Below, in pieces: positions 1 to 12,120 of a stretch of DNA of 64,000 nt (its first letter is position 1; every line of letters begins with the position of its first letter). The stretch is from Thamnaconus septentrionalis (taxonomy: Eukaryota > Chordata > Actinopteri > Tetraodontiformes > Monacanthidae), in the NCBI GenBank assembly GCA_009823395.1, contig CM020505.1, positions 23,851,629 through 23,915,628 on the forward strand, in the 5' to 3' direction. The translations under genes were made by a program, and so were the position numbers. The notes under the pieces are model-generated. The model did not search any database. It saw only the letters and a program-made list of their open reading frames with translations, and was not told the origin of the DNA.

Positions 1-1250
1 TATTTCGAATGATCAAAGGGGGAAAGAGTTGAGGTGAGGGAAGCCGTGCGCTGCTTATTTCCGTGAGAGCTAAAATGCTCAGTCATTTATTTAGCTGATT
101 GAAGCACAAAGTAAGTTTGGCTGTTTCAAACGGCAAACGCACAAAGCACAATGCAAGTATTTGAAATGGACTCCAGACAAGCGGAACTGCACGAGTTTTC
201 AATACACACGTCGGCAGTGGCAGCCTCCAGAAAAGGCTCCTATTAATTTGTGCAAAGTAGTGCATTCAATTATACACGCATCCATATTGAATTGAAATTA
301 ATATTTGATACGGCCGGCTTTATTATATTTGAATAATCTCGATTCAGCAGAAAAATGTGTTATTTCTCAGAGAAGATCATGTCTTTTCATTCTTTTCAAT
401 TCCCCCTCCGCTTTTCCCCGCACGACTCCAGCGGCGAATGAACGCCTCGCCGAGAGTCGCGAGCCGCCTTTCAAGTCCGCGCTTCGGCTTCCTTATCGGC
501 AAACTTATTAAAATGAAGTCGGAACACAGAATGGTATTTAAAAAGTTTAAGTGAAACAATTTGCATTGGGAGTGTGCGAAAATGCTAATGCACTCTTTCA
601 CTAAGCCCCTCGCAATCACTGTCATCCGTTCCTGGCGCTGATTGTTTTCCACATGGATGCCTTCATTCATTATTGCAAAATTATAAACATAAAGAAGATC
701 TCTGTATTAATATGACTGCTTTTTGTAAAAGCTTAATCAACCATAATGTTCTAATTTTTTCTCCCCGAACCTCATTTTAAATTATCTCGCTACTCAAGGA
801 ATGGATGTCCCAAAAGGGATTTATTTCATTTATAAGGATTATTAAATTAAATTAAACTAGACACTTACTGCACGACAGAACAGAGTACCTCATCCACTTA
901 AAAGGTGGGCCTGCTCTTTGCTGCTATTTAGGCAAACACATTAGGCGGCAAATGCCTTTTGTTGGCTGAGCCCAGGTTGCTGCATAATTCATTTGTTCAT
1001 TACGGGAGGGGGTGGAGTGGCGGCGCCGAAGGTGCTTGAGGTAAGTGGGAAAAAAGGTCAAGTATTGAATGGATCTTTAATTAAGCTACTTTACAACCAC
1101 AGTTACACGGCCGACGACGTGTGCATGGTGTTTGTTTACATGTGTGGGTAGACAAAGAGCGGAGGGGAAGTCATGGGGGAGAGGCATGACAGGTTGATTT
1201 GACCCAGTTATTCAAATGACATGTCACTCCTTCAAAGCAAATGAATAAAT
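1..1250. other. AT-rich unique DNA, candidate conserved non-coding element
   Basis: No gene is seen. The sequence is non-repetitive and carries many homeodomain-type cores: several TAAT/ATTA sites, a TTAATTAA at 1077-1084, and an ATTAA-rich run at 838-857. Such motif-dense, low-repeat stretches in fish gene deserts are often enhancers, but this is inference because no alignment could be made. A short G-run lies at 1253-1263. Confidence 0.3.
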
Positions 1251-1536
1251 AGAGGGGGGGGGGAAATACATATAACTTTTGGGTTCATGAGGTGCATCGT
1301 GCCGGGACGGTTTGAAATATTTCCTTTCATTACAACTTGAGAGGCACAACTCCTGCGTTCCCCAAAACTCTGTTGGTCTGCGAGGAGATACAGACGTCCG
1401 ACTTCCGCTGAGCTGCTCTGCTGTTCGTCCACCTGCCAGCAGATGGCAGGCTGTTCTCACTGATGGAGCTCCTGTCGCCGCCGCCGCTGTGTCGTCTGGC
1501 TTTTCCAGAGCTCGCCGCTCTCGCCTGTGAAACGCA

Positions 1537-1564
1537 CCCCCCCCCCCCCACCCCACCACCCCCC
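1537..1564. repeat. C-rich tract
   Basis: A run of 13 C is followed by CCCCA/CCA units. The complementary strand is G-rich and could form a quadruplex. It inflates spurious open frames on both strands. Confidence 0.85.
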
Positions 1565-1737
1565 ATTAAAAAGGCATTTTTAAAGCCAACACCAGTGCTA
1601 TAACAATCATCTCCCCAAAGCCGGGGCTCCACACCCGGGAGCTCGCCACCGCCACACAGGCAGACTTGTGGCGGCTGCCGCAAAAACAAAGGGGCCTCGC
1701 CACTTAGCTGGCCGCCGCACGGCTACAGGACGGCCGG

Positions 1738-1738
1738 G

Positions 1739-1770
<32 letters not shown>

Positions 1771-1772
1771 CC
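1738..1772. repeat. (GCCT)n tetranucleotide microsatellite
   Basis: About 8.7 near-perfect copies of GCCT, flanked by GC-rich unique sequence. Confidence 0.95.
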
Positions 1773-1994
1773 AGGGGCCAGTGAGGCCCCGAAGGCCCCC
1801 AGCCTGTGAGGTCTGATGCAGACCACGGTCACACACTAACAAGATCGAGGCCGGCTCCTTACCGCTCGCACCATACACAGCGACACCGTCATGTGCGCGT
1901 GAAATGTACGCCTTTTTCTTTTCCCCTTTATGAAATACAAAACTAACAGAGCGACGAAGATGTGACGTGAAAGGTTCCACCTTATATAATGTTA

Positions 1995-2034
1995 TGTGTG
2001 TGTGTGTGTGTGTATGTTGTGTGTGTGTGTGTGT
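1995..2034. repeat. (TG)n microsatellite, interrupted
   Basis: Two TG blocks are separated by TATGT. The TG strand is the plus strand, as for every long GT/CA array in the first 35 kb. Confidence 0.95.
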
Positions 2035-3062
2035 ATAGTGCTTGTCTGCATTGTTTTTCACTTCTGTCTAGACTCTAGCGTATCCAGGTCCAGAAAAGCT
2101 TCATTCAAACCCTTTTTATTTTTAGCTGTAAAGACAAGCTGTGTTTCAGCTTCCTGCTAAGGCTGATGATTGTTTCATCCTCTAAATATGTGTAACTAAT
2201 CTCACTTGTGGTGTTGTTGCTTACCGGGGAAACATTTTGTTGAGAAACATCAAATTAAAGGGCTTATTTTTTTTCCCATAAGGTAAAATCCTTCAAATCA
2301 TGGCTCTATTTTTCTTCTGTTTCAAATGACTTGCAGTGGTGTCAGCCAGTCGTGACCCTGCCAGTATATCCCAGCTGGACGGGTGACGGTGGGAGAAACT
2401 GTACCTCTGTTTCCTGATATGGCCATCAAAGCCCAGCGAGGCTGCGAGCATCCCGTCAGCATCCTGAGTGGAGATTCACACGTCTTCTATGACACCACAA
2501 GTGCGAGCCCATACTTCACATCCTCACACCGTGCACTGTTGTGGCAGCTCGCTAAATAATTTGTGCTTTTTTACCGGGGTCATCGGATAGAGAATCCCGT
2601 CGCTGAATTATTAATGGAGACACAATCTGAGCAGCCGACTTCTGTTACCTCGCCGCTTCAGCCGCATTGTCTGCCGCTTCCCCCTGCCACTGAATCACCC
2701 ACTTCCCATTTTTATTCCTTTGGATTGGAAACCCCATCACAACCCGGCTGTCGGCAGGCTGGCGTGAGCGGCGAGCGTGGCCTCGGCGTGACCCGCCGCC
2801 TCTCCAAAAAGAAAAACCACACACGGCCGCAGAATCTATTTTCATTTAGAGGATAAAAATAAAACAAAAGCCCATTACCGCCGCGGCTTTGTTTGGCTAC
2901 GTAATTGCTTTCATTATTCAGTGCACAGTTGATACCCACGGTGTAGGTTGAGAGAGGCACGGTCGTTGGAGTGTGGCTGGAAATGAGATCTTTTATTGAT
3001 AGCGCCGTGTCTGAGATCTGATTCTTACAAATACGGAATGAGAAAACTGGAGGCTGATTGTC
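2035..3062. other. Unique DNA with one unassigned open frame
   Basis: No recognisable gene is present. A 66-codon plus-strand frame runs from 2356 to the stop at 2551-2553 (internal ATG at 2419). A splice-acceptor-like pyrimidine run ending in CAG lies just upstream, near 2336, but its best frame closes at TGA 2414-2416. I do not recognise either translation. The segment 2880-2990 is AT-rich, with TAATTG and ATTATT sites resembling non-coding regulatory DNA. Confidence 0.3.
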
Positions 3063-3084
3063 CGTCTGTCTGTCTGTCTGTCTC
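3063..3084. repeat. (GTCT)n microsatellite
   Basis: About five perfect GTCT units. Confidence 0.9.
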
Positions 3085-4303
3085 TTTGTGAATTCTAATG
3101 TCACCCTTCAAACTGCTACATGGGCCTGTGGTAGCTGAGAGAGGGGGGAGAAAGACTTTTAAAATCTGGGGCAAGCTGGATTAAAGCTGTGAAAAAGCGC
3201 CTTTAAACGCTGAACCTTAAAACTAAATGTACATCTGCTTCAGAAACCACAGGGGGAAAAGTTCACGTCCATTTTCAGGTTGGTAAATGCAAGCAAACCA
3301 CAAGCAGCTTGTGTGCCTAATATTGGGAAATAACCCGTTGCAAAAAGTTGCATGATTTCATAAAATGAGTAAATAAATGTTACCCCGAATGCACAGTAGA
3401 AAACAAGAAAACATGTAAGTGAATAACAGTGGTGCTCAACTCTCCAAGACCAGCTGTGTTCCCACGACCCCTAGAATTGTGCAAAACCTAAATATGGCAA
3501 TAAAGAACTGGTCATGGAAAAACTCTCAGATATAGCTAAATGGATTTGATACTGTGAAGAGGCGGTTTTTCAGACATATCCAAATAGAGGTATATTGCCA
3601 AAGTGTCATGGAAACATTTACTCTTCACCGGATGTGGTCACGTGACCAGTTCACCGAGCAGTGAAAATGGCGCATGATGTTTGGACGGAGGAGGAGACGG
3701 AATAGTTTTTTTTACAAGTAATTAAAAGAGAAAATATAACAACCTTTCTCGACCGCAAACATACGTAAACAAACGAAAGCAAAGATAAATCTCGTGGGAC
3801 GAGATTTTAAGAGAATTACGTCCTGTGGGAATTCTTGTAATTCCAGATTTTATGAGAGTTACGGCTTATGCTCTTCACACCATTCAGTAGAAACACCTGC
3901 AGATTGCCACTGTACTTTGTCGAGATTTTAGAAATATTGCTTTTATTTAAGTGGAAAAACTGTCATGCAAACGCAGCTACTGATGGCCTGGATGGCTGAG
4001 TACCATCACAGACACAACAGATTTGCACATAACCAAAACAGTTTTTCCCTGGATATTAGATGAAGCTGCTGTGATAGTTGGACTAGCAGGCACGCTGGGT
4101 TGATTTCAGAGTAAAGTATCCTAGCTGCCCTTAACTCAAACAGCAAATACATATCCAGAGACTCTCACTGAAGTGCAGTTACAGGACGCCATATGATGCT
4201 GTGTGCCCACAATGTTGCTCTGGGAAATTAGCTCGACACAGGCTAAGTGCTAAGCATCTCATCGTTTTCAGTCAGACGCATTGATCTGAATTAAAAGAGG
4301 AGG
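3085..4303. other. Unique DNA, no gene seen
   Basis: No coding region is recognised. A palindromic E-box GTCACGTGAC lies at 3637-3646; bHLH-zip factors of the USF/MITF/TFE type bind such sites. Around 3790-3850 are short inverted motifs (ATCTCGT/ACGAGAT) and partly repeated 'ttttaagagaattacg'-type segments that could belong to an old DNA transposon, but the ends are not visible. Confidence 0.3.
3637..3646. promoter_or_regulatory. Palindromic E-box GTCACGTGAC
   Basis: A perfect 10-bp palindrome matching the CLEAR/USF-type E-box. There is no adjacent transcription start, so its function is unproven. Confidence 0.3.
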
Positions 4304-4350
4304 TGCATGAATTGAAAAGAAAATGCACCATTTTCTTTTCAATTCATGCA
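4304..4350. repeat. Perfect 21-bp inverted repeat with 5-nt loop
   Basis: The arms at 4304-4324 and 4330-4350 are exact reverse complements, separated by GCACC. The stem is A/T-rich and would fold as a compact hairpin in RNA or cruciform DNA. There is no long stem beyond the arms, so it is shorter than a usual pre-miRNA. No target-site duplication is visible. Confidence 0.9.
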
Positions 4351-5203
4351 TGACTGATTTGAACCGTTTCAGCCAAAGTTCTCTTTAGCAAGGCGCTCAC
4401 ACCCCTGCTTTTCTCCGTGTGACAACTGTTACCGTCACAATCAGGGCCACTTCGGGCTGAAAGATACCAAAGAGATCAACTTGTGCTGAAGCATGACAGA
4501 GCTGGGCGCTAATCGCCACTGTAAATCTGTCAGCTGAAGTGGCAGGCTATCACTGCGGGGTAATCGGACACCAGTGACCAGACCATATCGACAAGGCTTA
4601 GCCACATTATTTCTTGGCCCTCTGAAAAAAAAACCAAGACTCTATTCTTGCGTGTGTGCATTCCTCAAATACTTTCCCATCGCAGCAGCTGAAGTGCGGT
4701 CGGGTGCTGGTACCGTCGGGATAATTCTCCCCCAACACGGTTGTCAGGGGGGGCCGTGTCCCCTCGGCGCTCAGTGCTACGGAGAATATTGCCCCCTAAT
4801 GTTTGAGGCGTGTGTTTGAGGAAAAAAAAAAAAAACAGTACGGAAAAAGACAGTCAGAGATAGAGAGCTCTTTACGGGAAAAAAACCTCTTCGACAGGCA
4901 GAGTGACACTTAGCCTTTAATCATCTCTGTGTCTGCAGGGATCCCCTGTACTTTTGTGTCTATTGCAGATAATGGTCTTCCCTCACTTGACAGCGTGTCT
5001 TTGCCCAGCCGGAGCTTCGGTAACCGATGCTTAAGTGTATCAGGGTGACAAAGCGTCACCAGATTCGCCGGTGTCACGGCTCATCATGTTAGCGACGCGG
5101 CTGACAGCTGCGCTGTTAAGACAGTCGAGGAGGGGGATGGTTGTCGAGTCCAAGAAGATTCCGGGTCCAATTCGTCCAACTTCTGTAACAATGATAACAA
5201 TGC
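4351..5203. other. Unique DNA, no gene seen
   Basis: Only short accidental frames occur. An A-run lies at 4830-4843. Nothing recognisable as coding, RNA or transposon was found. Confidence 0.4.
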
Positions 5204-5233
5204 TTCTCTCTCTCGCTCTCTCTCTCGCTCTCT
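5204..5233. repeat. (CT)n with CGCT interruptions
   Basis: CTCTCTCT blocks alternate with single G interruptions. It creates short leucine/serine-rich frames that are not genes. Confidence 0.85.
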
Positions 5234-7842
5234 GTGGGGAAATCGTACTGCGATATCGTAAAAACCCCCAACAACGCTAGCTGCGAGTGCTGAGAGTGCT
5301 GAGAGGAGCCGCAGAGATGCACAAGTTGTCGGAATGCACAGGCACTTGTGTATGTGTGTGCGTCGGGAGAAAGACGCATGGATGTATTATAAGAACTGGA
5401 TACGGGACTGGCAATATGTCGACGCGGCAATTCTTCCAGTGGCCACTCGAGGTACTGCAGCCATTTTTCCCCATTAGACTGCAGTACAAAAGAAAGCTTG
5501 TAAAACGGCCGACAGGACGACCTTTGACCTGAATCACGGTTCATAATAAATCTTTCTATTGCAGATTATCCAGTCATGGTCTTTTGGTCTTTCAAAAAAT
5601 ATATAAAGGCCAGAAAATCACAAGAAAACAGTTTTATTTTCATGACGGCGTGGTGTGTGCTGCTGTGTCTCAGCTCATTCTGATTGGCTGATGTGTCCTC
5701 ATTCATGACGGCAGTTACAGAGGCATGATGGGAAGTGACACTACTGCTACGTGCTCTATGGGGGCTTAACGATGCCGAAGCCAACATCTTTTTGGACGTG
5801 TGCTCTGGGTGAGAGGCTCCATTGAAATGAATGGGTGGCCATGTTGGATCCTGGGCTCTAGTGGCAATGCGGTGAAGAGGAAAAGAGAAAGCGTGTGGTT
5901 TTCTACCGTGTCTTGCTCTCTTTTGGCTGGCGGTACAAGTGTACCGGCCCACTTCCCCCCAGGATAAAGTCCCAGCCTTGGGATGAAACCACATCATCTC
6001 CAGTCCGTGCGGTCCGATCAGAGCTCCGCCTCCTCGCCGGGGCCGCCGGGTGGCTTTAAAGACCCTTTCTGTTTGTCGAAAGGCCCGGACGACAAATTGT
6101 GTAATGACAAATGGTGGTAACCGGAACGTTGCTCGAGCACGAGACCTCAAACCTGGTTACAAAGTCGTTTTTGCCCCCCCCAAAACAAGCAGAGCAACAT
6201 GACAATGAGCAGGCGTCCTGTCGGTTTCCAAGCAAGAGCGCTGTTCTGAGGTTTGGCTGCGTTCAAAGGCAAACTCTACATTTTTGTACCAGTCCACTTT
6301 TTTTTTTTTTGGGGTCTCTTTTCCAGAATAATTGTATTTAGGAAGGATGGAGGAGTCCCACCCCCAGCCCCTCTTTTTATTCAGCCCGGCGCCACGGCAT
6401 ATTTGACAGACCTCACGACTAACTTGATTCCAGTGTTTATGCAGCTGATCAGGACGGCGGATTAGATTACTGTCATCCTCTTTTAGAGGTTCAGATGGGG
6501 AGAAACGTTCATGTCGAGTAGGAGCGATGCTCTCAGTCGTCTCTCTGTGCAGCTGTATCAGATATTGCAGCCGTCGCCCGCGTACTCTGTTATTAACTCC
6601 AACATCGCCCTGATTAAGGCTGCGGTTTCCCCATAACAGTTTTGGTACTTATGTTATGAGATCGATGGCAACATGATGCCTGTCAAATGTGTCTTGCAGC
6701 ATATATTACATGTTACAGTGTGTCGCTGAGTGGTAGAAATTCAATGTTATGATGTTATTAGAGGGGGAAAAAAACACAAGCCTTTAAAAAAACAACAACT
6801 CACTTTCCATGAAAGCAGAGCTCAGGTCATTTTCTCTCTAAAATTCAATATATTCTTGTACACTAATCAGGCTTGCAAATTCATTTTTGATCCTGGAAAT
6901 TCATTTTGGGGCCAAATTGGCGACTTGGCCCGCAACGTGGCTATTACTTTAAGGGCATACCTCAGGGCAAAAACAAAAGCCAAAACATTGTTTGTAATAA
7001 ATATATTAATAAAATCACAATTACATTCCACTGAATGGGCTTCTTGCCTGTTTATCCTTGAACCAAAATATATTTCTTAAGAGTTGGAATGGTGAAGTCT
7101 TGTTTTAAATCCAGTATAAGGGATTTCTAATAGCTGGCAGCTATAAATCCCTTTCTGACTAATCACAACCAGGGTTTAGACAAAACTGTTTCTTTATACC
7201 ATTGACAGAGCTTCCTTTAAAAATCATTAATGCTAATGATAAATTAATAACGTGAGATTTCATTTTAAAAATTACACAAACAACCTCAAAAATCCAACAC
7301 AACAAAATCAAGAGCAAAATGGCATTTCATCATCTCTGGATTTTATTTCTTGCAGAAAAATGAAGAAACACTGATTGACACATAAAATGACAGTTTGAAA
7401 TGTTCCTGATTAGATTCCGTCTAATTGATTCTTGTCCGTCTTTCTCACTTTGGAATTAAACATGAGCGCAGCAGCATCCACAACTTGTTCATCCTCAGAT
7501 ACTCGCATGGATTTTAGCCGAGCTTTTTAAAAGCCGTGTTTAGGAATATCAGGCCATTCCGTTTTATCCCCCAACTGGCAGCAGCCAGCCAACGCTCCAA
7601 CAACCAGGCCGGCCCTCATTTTCCGGGCCTCTGATCAGGCACAAGCGGCGGGAACCTAATTCGCTCGACGACATGGGACCTGCGATTACCGAAGCAGAGA
7701 TTTGATATGTCACGCAAAATTAGGTTGATTTTAATAAATTAGCCGTCTGCTGAATTGGTGGCATATGCTTTATAGTGGGGGAGGGGCCGTCCCGCCGGTG
7801 GGACGACTAGTTATTGAAGTGGATGTGTTAGACATCGGAAAC
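5234..7842. other. Unique DNA, no gene seen
   Basis: No exon is recognised. A 194-codon minus-strand frame (5566-6150) has no domain and low-complexity composition, so I do not call it. Around 5810-5860 is 'attgaaatgaatgggtggccatgttgg', similar in style to dispersed vertebrate repeats, but I could not delimit an element. The segment 7640-7745 is AT-rich with repeated AATTAG/TTAATAAATTAG motifs and is CNE-like. Confidence 0.35.
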
Positions 7843-7957
7843 AGGAGGAGGAGGAGGAGGAGGAGGAGGAGGAGGAGGGGAGGAGGGGAGGGGAGGATGA
7901 GGAGGAGAAGGAGTAGGAGGAGGAGGAGGAGGAGGAGGAGGAGGAGGAGGGGGAGGG
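7843..7957. repeat. (AGG)n purine-rich microsatellite
   Basis: About 115 bp of GGA/AGG units interrupted by GGGGAGG and GATGAGG. One strand is wholly purine, so triplex formation is possible. The polyproline, polyarginine or polyleucine frames over it are repeat translations. Confidence 0.95.
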
Positions 7958-9315
7958 TTAGTTGGTATTTGGGGGTTGTTCTGTCCAAATCCTGGACAGA
8001 GGAACACAACACAGGGCAAATTTGCCCCCTGAGTGCTGCGCTCAAAGTTCAACTTGTTTGAACTTTGACCTACTTCTCAATGAGATATAGTGCATGTGAC
8101 ACAGTGACAAGCATAGGCAGATTTTCCTGAATTTCTTTTGTCCCCTTTTAGCCAGCCAGGTGGCAAGACACATTGTATATGAAAGCTAAGCTAGCTAGCC
8201 TTGGCTGTGTGCTCCTCCTGGTGGTGAGCCAAGAGCAAGTCGCCTGTCCTGTGAACCTGTGAAGGTTCCGCCAGAATCCAACCCTGAAACCTTGTGAAGC
8301 ATTTTCAGCCTGGGATGGAAGGTGTATCAGTCTAGCTTAAATGTCCAGGGATTCCACAAGCAATCAGCTTTGTACATACAGGGTCAGGAGAGGTAGAAGG
8401 CTGAGAAGCTACACTGAAAAAGCCACAGAAGAAGACCACCAAGTATAAGCTAATGCAAGCTATTGGCAATATTTGCTACCAAAGAGGTCAAGTCAGTTTC
8501 TGGGCAGCTTGTTCACATTACCAGTAGGCTAAAACCGACTTTTACAGAACTTTTTTTTTTTTTTCACAAGTGCACACAAAACTAACTTTGGCAAGAGTTT
8601 AGCGGAACACATGGTCTTTGCCAACAACAAGGGAGTCTTGAACTCTTAGCGGCTGGTTAGCAGTAAAACATCTGCAGTTTAGTTTTTATACTTTTAGGGA
8701 CAAAAAAAAAGCATAAATAGACCGTTTCAGTGTGATTCTTTCGTCTTCATCAGGAGTGTCAGCAGAATGTTTATTTTTGGTCCCTCACAAGAAAAACCCT
8801 GAACTGGACTCCCTTCAGGACATAATGAACTTGCACAACCTTGTAAAAAGTCTGATGTTGACGCTTAAACGCACCAGACACAAAGTCTGACCACTCACCT
8901 TATAATTCGCTCTGCACTCACCAAATGGTTTCAGACGCACATGTCAGATCGGACCTCAGGATGTAGGAAGCGTTCCATTTGCACAGACTGCAAAGAACCC
9001 CCACCCCACCCCATCTGAATAATCCATATTTGACTGTCCTAGACCTCCCAAACAGCCGGCGGGCCTTCCATTTGCAACCAGAAACTTGTCACACGTTGCA
9101 CATGTAAATAAAATATGATTTAGTACATTTTCATGTGTACGGCGCAGGGTATATTTTACTTTTACGGCAGGCATATTTTGCTCGTGATGGAGGGCGAGTG
9201 TGAGAGGCATCCACATGCCTCCATAAATCATTCCTGGGGTTCTACCTCAAAAAATAGTGCACACATGATAAATGCGAGTTTACTGGAAGCATTTTAACTC
9301 TCGACAATGACTCCC
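7958..9315. other. Unique DNA with a small hairpin
   Basis: No gene is recognised. A perfect 11-bp inverted repeat (8042-8052 / 8058-8068, 5-nt spacer) sits just after the AGG array. A T-run lies at 8551-8564 and an A-run at 8702-8710. Confidence 0.4.
8042..8068. repeat. 11-bp inverted repeat
   Basis: TCAAAGTTCAA and its exact reverse complement are separated by CTTGT. It is too short to imply a function by itself. Confidence 0.8.
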
Positions 9316-9388
9316 TGTGTGTGTGTGTGTGTGTGTGTGCGCTAGGGCGTGAGTGTGTGTGTGTGTGTGTGCGCTTGTGCCTGTGTGT
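9316..9388. repeat. (GT)n compound microsatellite
   Basis: Two GT arrays (9316-9339 and 9352-9371) are joined by GCGCTAGGGCGTGA, with a further short GT piece. Confidence 0.95.
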
Positions 9389-11580
9389 GACAAATCTGGA
9401 AGCATTTTATGGTCAGCCACAGAGGCCTCCGTGATTGGACAAGCTATGTCACTCCTGCTCTTAAGAGGCTTCCTTGCGCAGCGACGAGGGCATCGGCGAG
9501 TCATCCTGCCATTTGTGGCAGGAGAAATTCCACAGGATCCACCGCACAGTTCGTCTCTAACCAAACTGCTTACTCGATTTGGCCGCCACGTGTTCCAGCT
9601 CAGTAATTTGTGATTGTTCTCCATAATCACTGCTTATGTCTGTGATGAACATCTGCTCTCCCACCAACAGACTCTTATCTCCGCTGCCGCAAACAGTGAG
9701 CGCAGTTTTCCAAAGAGCACCGAGGCACGACGCCACCATTCAAAACAACTTCCCCTAAACTGGTGAGAAAGTTTGGAGCTCCGCTGTTGCTAGTTGTGGT
9801 CTTTTTTGAATCCGAGCAGCTGAGCGGTGAAGGTTGTGCTCCTGTCAACTCTCCCATGATGCCACGGCTGCACGCCGCAGATCAATATTACTTTGTCCTG
9901 ATCTAAGAGCAATGCTTCTCATGGTCAGTGCTGGCCTGCAGCAATAATTACACTTTGGTCAACTGACTACTTCTTCCACCAGCCACATAGCGCCATCCTA
10001 TGGCGTTGCAACACTTTGCAAAGCCTCATTCATTTTGCATCAAATCACTTCATGGAAATATGGCAATCACTTTTTTTTTTTTAATGAATGTTTTATTTAC
10101 TGTAAAATTCACTCAAGAATTTTACTCCAAAAAATATTTTCCCCGTGGAAATATTTCTATGTTCTATAAATCCAAAAGAGAAACTAGCAAAAAACATTAA
10201 AATGAAGGTTATTTTCACTAGTAGCAAAACATCCAACATTATGTGTTCATGTTCATATTTCCAAAGCATTCAGCCAAAGTTGTACAAATAAGGTATTGTT
10301 TTGTAAGAGCAAATGCTAATGTTTGAAAAAAAAAAAAAAAATAAGAAAAGGAAGTAATAGACGACAATGAAGAAAAGAAGAGGCCATGTGTTCATCATGA
10401 GTCATGAGACTATTGTGCCCAAGCTCTTACTGCTTTATCCATGTCTCTTTTAGACAATATTTCTCATATTTATTAAAATAAAAAAATCTTTTGATTTGTC
10501 AATAGAGCAAAACATGGATTCCAACAAATTTGATCCATCATCCAATCGAGCAGGAATGTTGTGTTGGAGGATGTTCTCCTTCAAAGCAGTGGACAGAACC
10601 GTCTCTCTCTCTCTGCTTCTTCCATTATGCTGTCATGCAAGCAGACAGCAGCCAGGGGCGACGTGCTCAGCTCGGCTTCCAGCTCTGTTTTCAGCCGCAC
10701 TCTGCTCCCCACTGCAGTCTGACCCGCCCTCATTGATTGGCTAGTTTTATCACCGACAACAACGGCAATAATAATTGAGTCTGAAATATTGAGAGCTATG
10801 AAGTAGGAGGTACGTTAAACAATCCATTCGGTCCATTTTCGGATCGCGCTGGTCTTAAAAAAGATTATTGACGGACGGCCGACCCACTCAGATTCATGAA
10901 AATAATGTCAAATAATAAATAATAATTTAATGACACATTGACATTTCCGTTAAGTTTATTTAGCCACAACAAGGAGGCACAATATTGAATTTGTTGCTAT
11001 AGTAGGATTTCTTCCAAGTGTAACGTGACCAATGTGAGGCTGCTCCTCCTGCAAGTTCTCAACCCTCACACGCAATCACAATAGAAACTTTATTTATACT
11101 ACATAAGCGTTGTACAAAATTCACTTCTTATTTAAGCGCTTCCAAGTAAATATACAAGCGCAGTGTTGTGTCTCCACCGCTGGCTTTCGTGCTCTCAGCG
11201 GTGTCAGAATTCATTTTAAAGGACTGTTGGGTAAATATACGACGTCTACATCAGTCTCAGACCGATAGCACATCAACAAAATTGGGTATTTCAAATTTTT
11301 ACGTGCCCCCCACCCCTGCTTTTAAACGTACGTATATGCATCTGTTAGAGGAAGAACCATGTCAGCGCCGTGTTCACATATTCCCTGCTGCCTGCGTGTG
11401 TTTGAGGGATCGCTACGAGTCGTGTAAGAGGCACAAAGACCCCCAGAATTCCCTCGTATCGCCACGTCGCTCCCGCTCACAAACCCTTTCCAAACAACTC
11501 CCCCGGCCCCCCCGGACCCCCTCCCTTCCCCATTGGAGATAAATATGAAAACCAAAAAGGAGAAATTCATGCTTGAAGCA
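9389..11580. other. Unique DNA, no gene seen
   Basis: No coding exon is recognised. A 7-bp CCTGCCA/TGGCAGG hairpin lies near 9505, and A/T homopolymers at 10072-10082 and 10326-10341. The stretch 10740-11200 is AT-rich with ATAATAAATAATAATTTAATG-type sequence and no obvious repeat ends. Confidence 0.35.
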
Positions 11581-11770
11581 AGGGAACTAATCTCCCTGCT
11601 GCCTGTTTCACTCCTCTGTGTTTAATTGATAGAAATTGCACGCATCAAAGAAAACGCACACTGAGATTTAATGGGCATAAAATGGACATTAGCATTTTAA
11701 AGAGGTGGATTAACACATTAATCCGGGCAATTTTCATCCGGCACTTCCAATGAGATCGTCACAGCGCGCG
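11581..11770. promoter_or_regulatory. Candidate enhancer-type non-coding element with inverted TAATCC sites
   Basis: The segment is unique and AT-rich, with TTAATTGAT (11622-11630), ATTTAATGGG, ATTAGCATTTTAAA and an exact inverted pair GGATTAA-CACA-TTAATCC at 11707-11724. TAATCC is the preferred core of bicoid/Otx/Pitx/Gsc-class (K50) homeodomains, so the pair could bind a dimer. This motif reading is established knowledge; enhancer activity is inference. Confidence 0.35.
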
Positions 11771-12120
11771 AGCTCCTAATGGGGCTTAACTGGCTTTCTG
11801 CTTTAGTGCTGCTCTCAGGGATAACAGAGAAACTTCAAGTTTTTCTCCGTTTTTCTGTTCTTTTTTTTTTTTACCTCCAAGAGAAGTGACGTCTGTCTGA
11901 CACATTACACAAGCTGCGACCGTGTTGCCTTGATTTTTTTTGTTCATATCCTTATCCTGTGCATTTCAGCAAATTCTTTTGCCGGCCTGGAGATTTTATT
12001 TGACTCTTATTTTTTTCAGTTTCATCCGCAGCGGCAGATCCAGTAGTGAGATAGCAGTTCATCATCTGCTCCTTGATGTCTGACTGCTGGCTCTGCCACC
12101 AAAGCTCATTACGAACCAGA

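Noticed and set aside
3428..3465. CAGTGGTGCTCAACTCTCC, resembling a hAT terminus
   Set aside because: No matching inverted end or target duplication could be found downstream.
5810..5860. Possible dispersed repeat (attgaaatgaatgggtggcc)
   Set aside because: Only a vague resemblance; no second copy in the window and no borders.
5566..6150. 194-codon minus-strand frame
   Set aside because: No domain, no splice or promoter context, composition of non-coding DNA.
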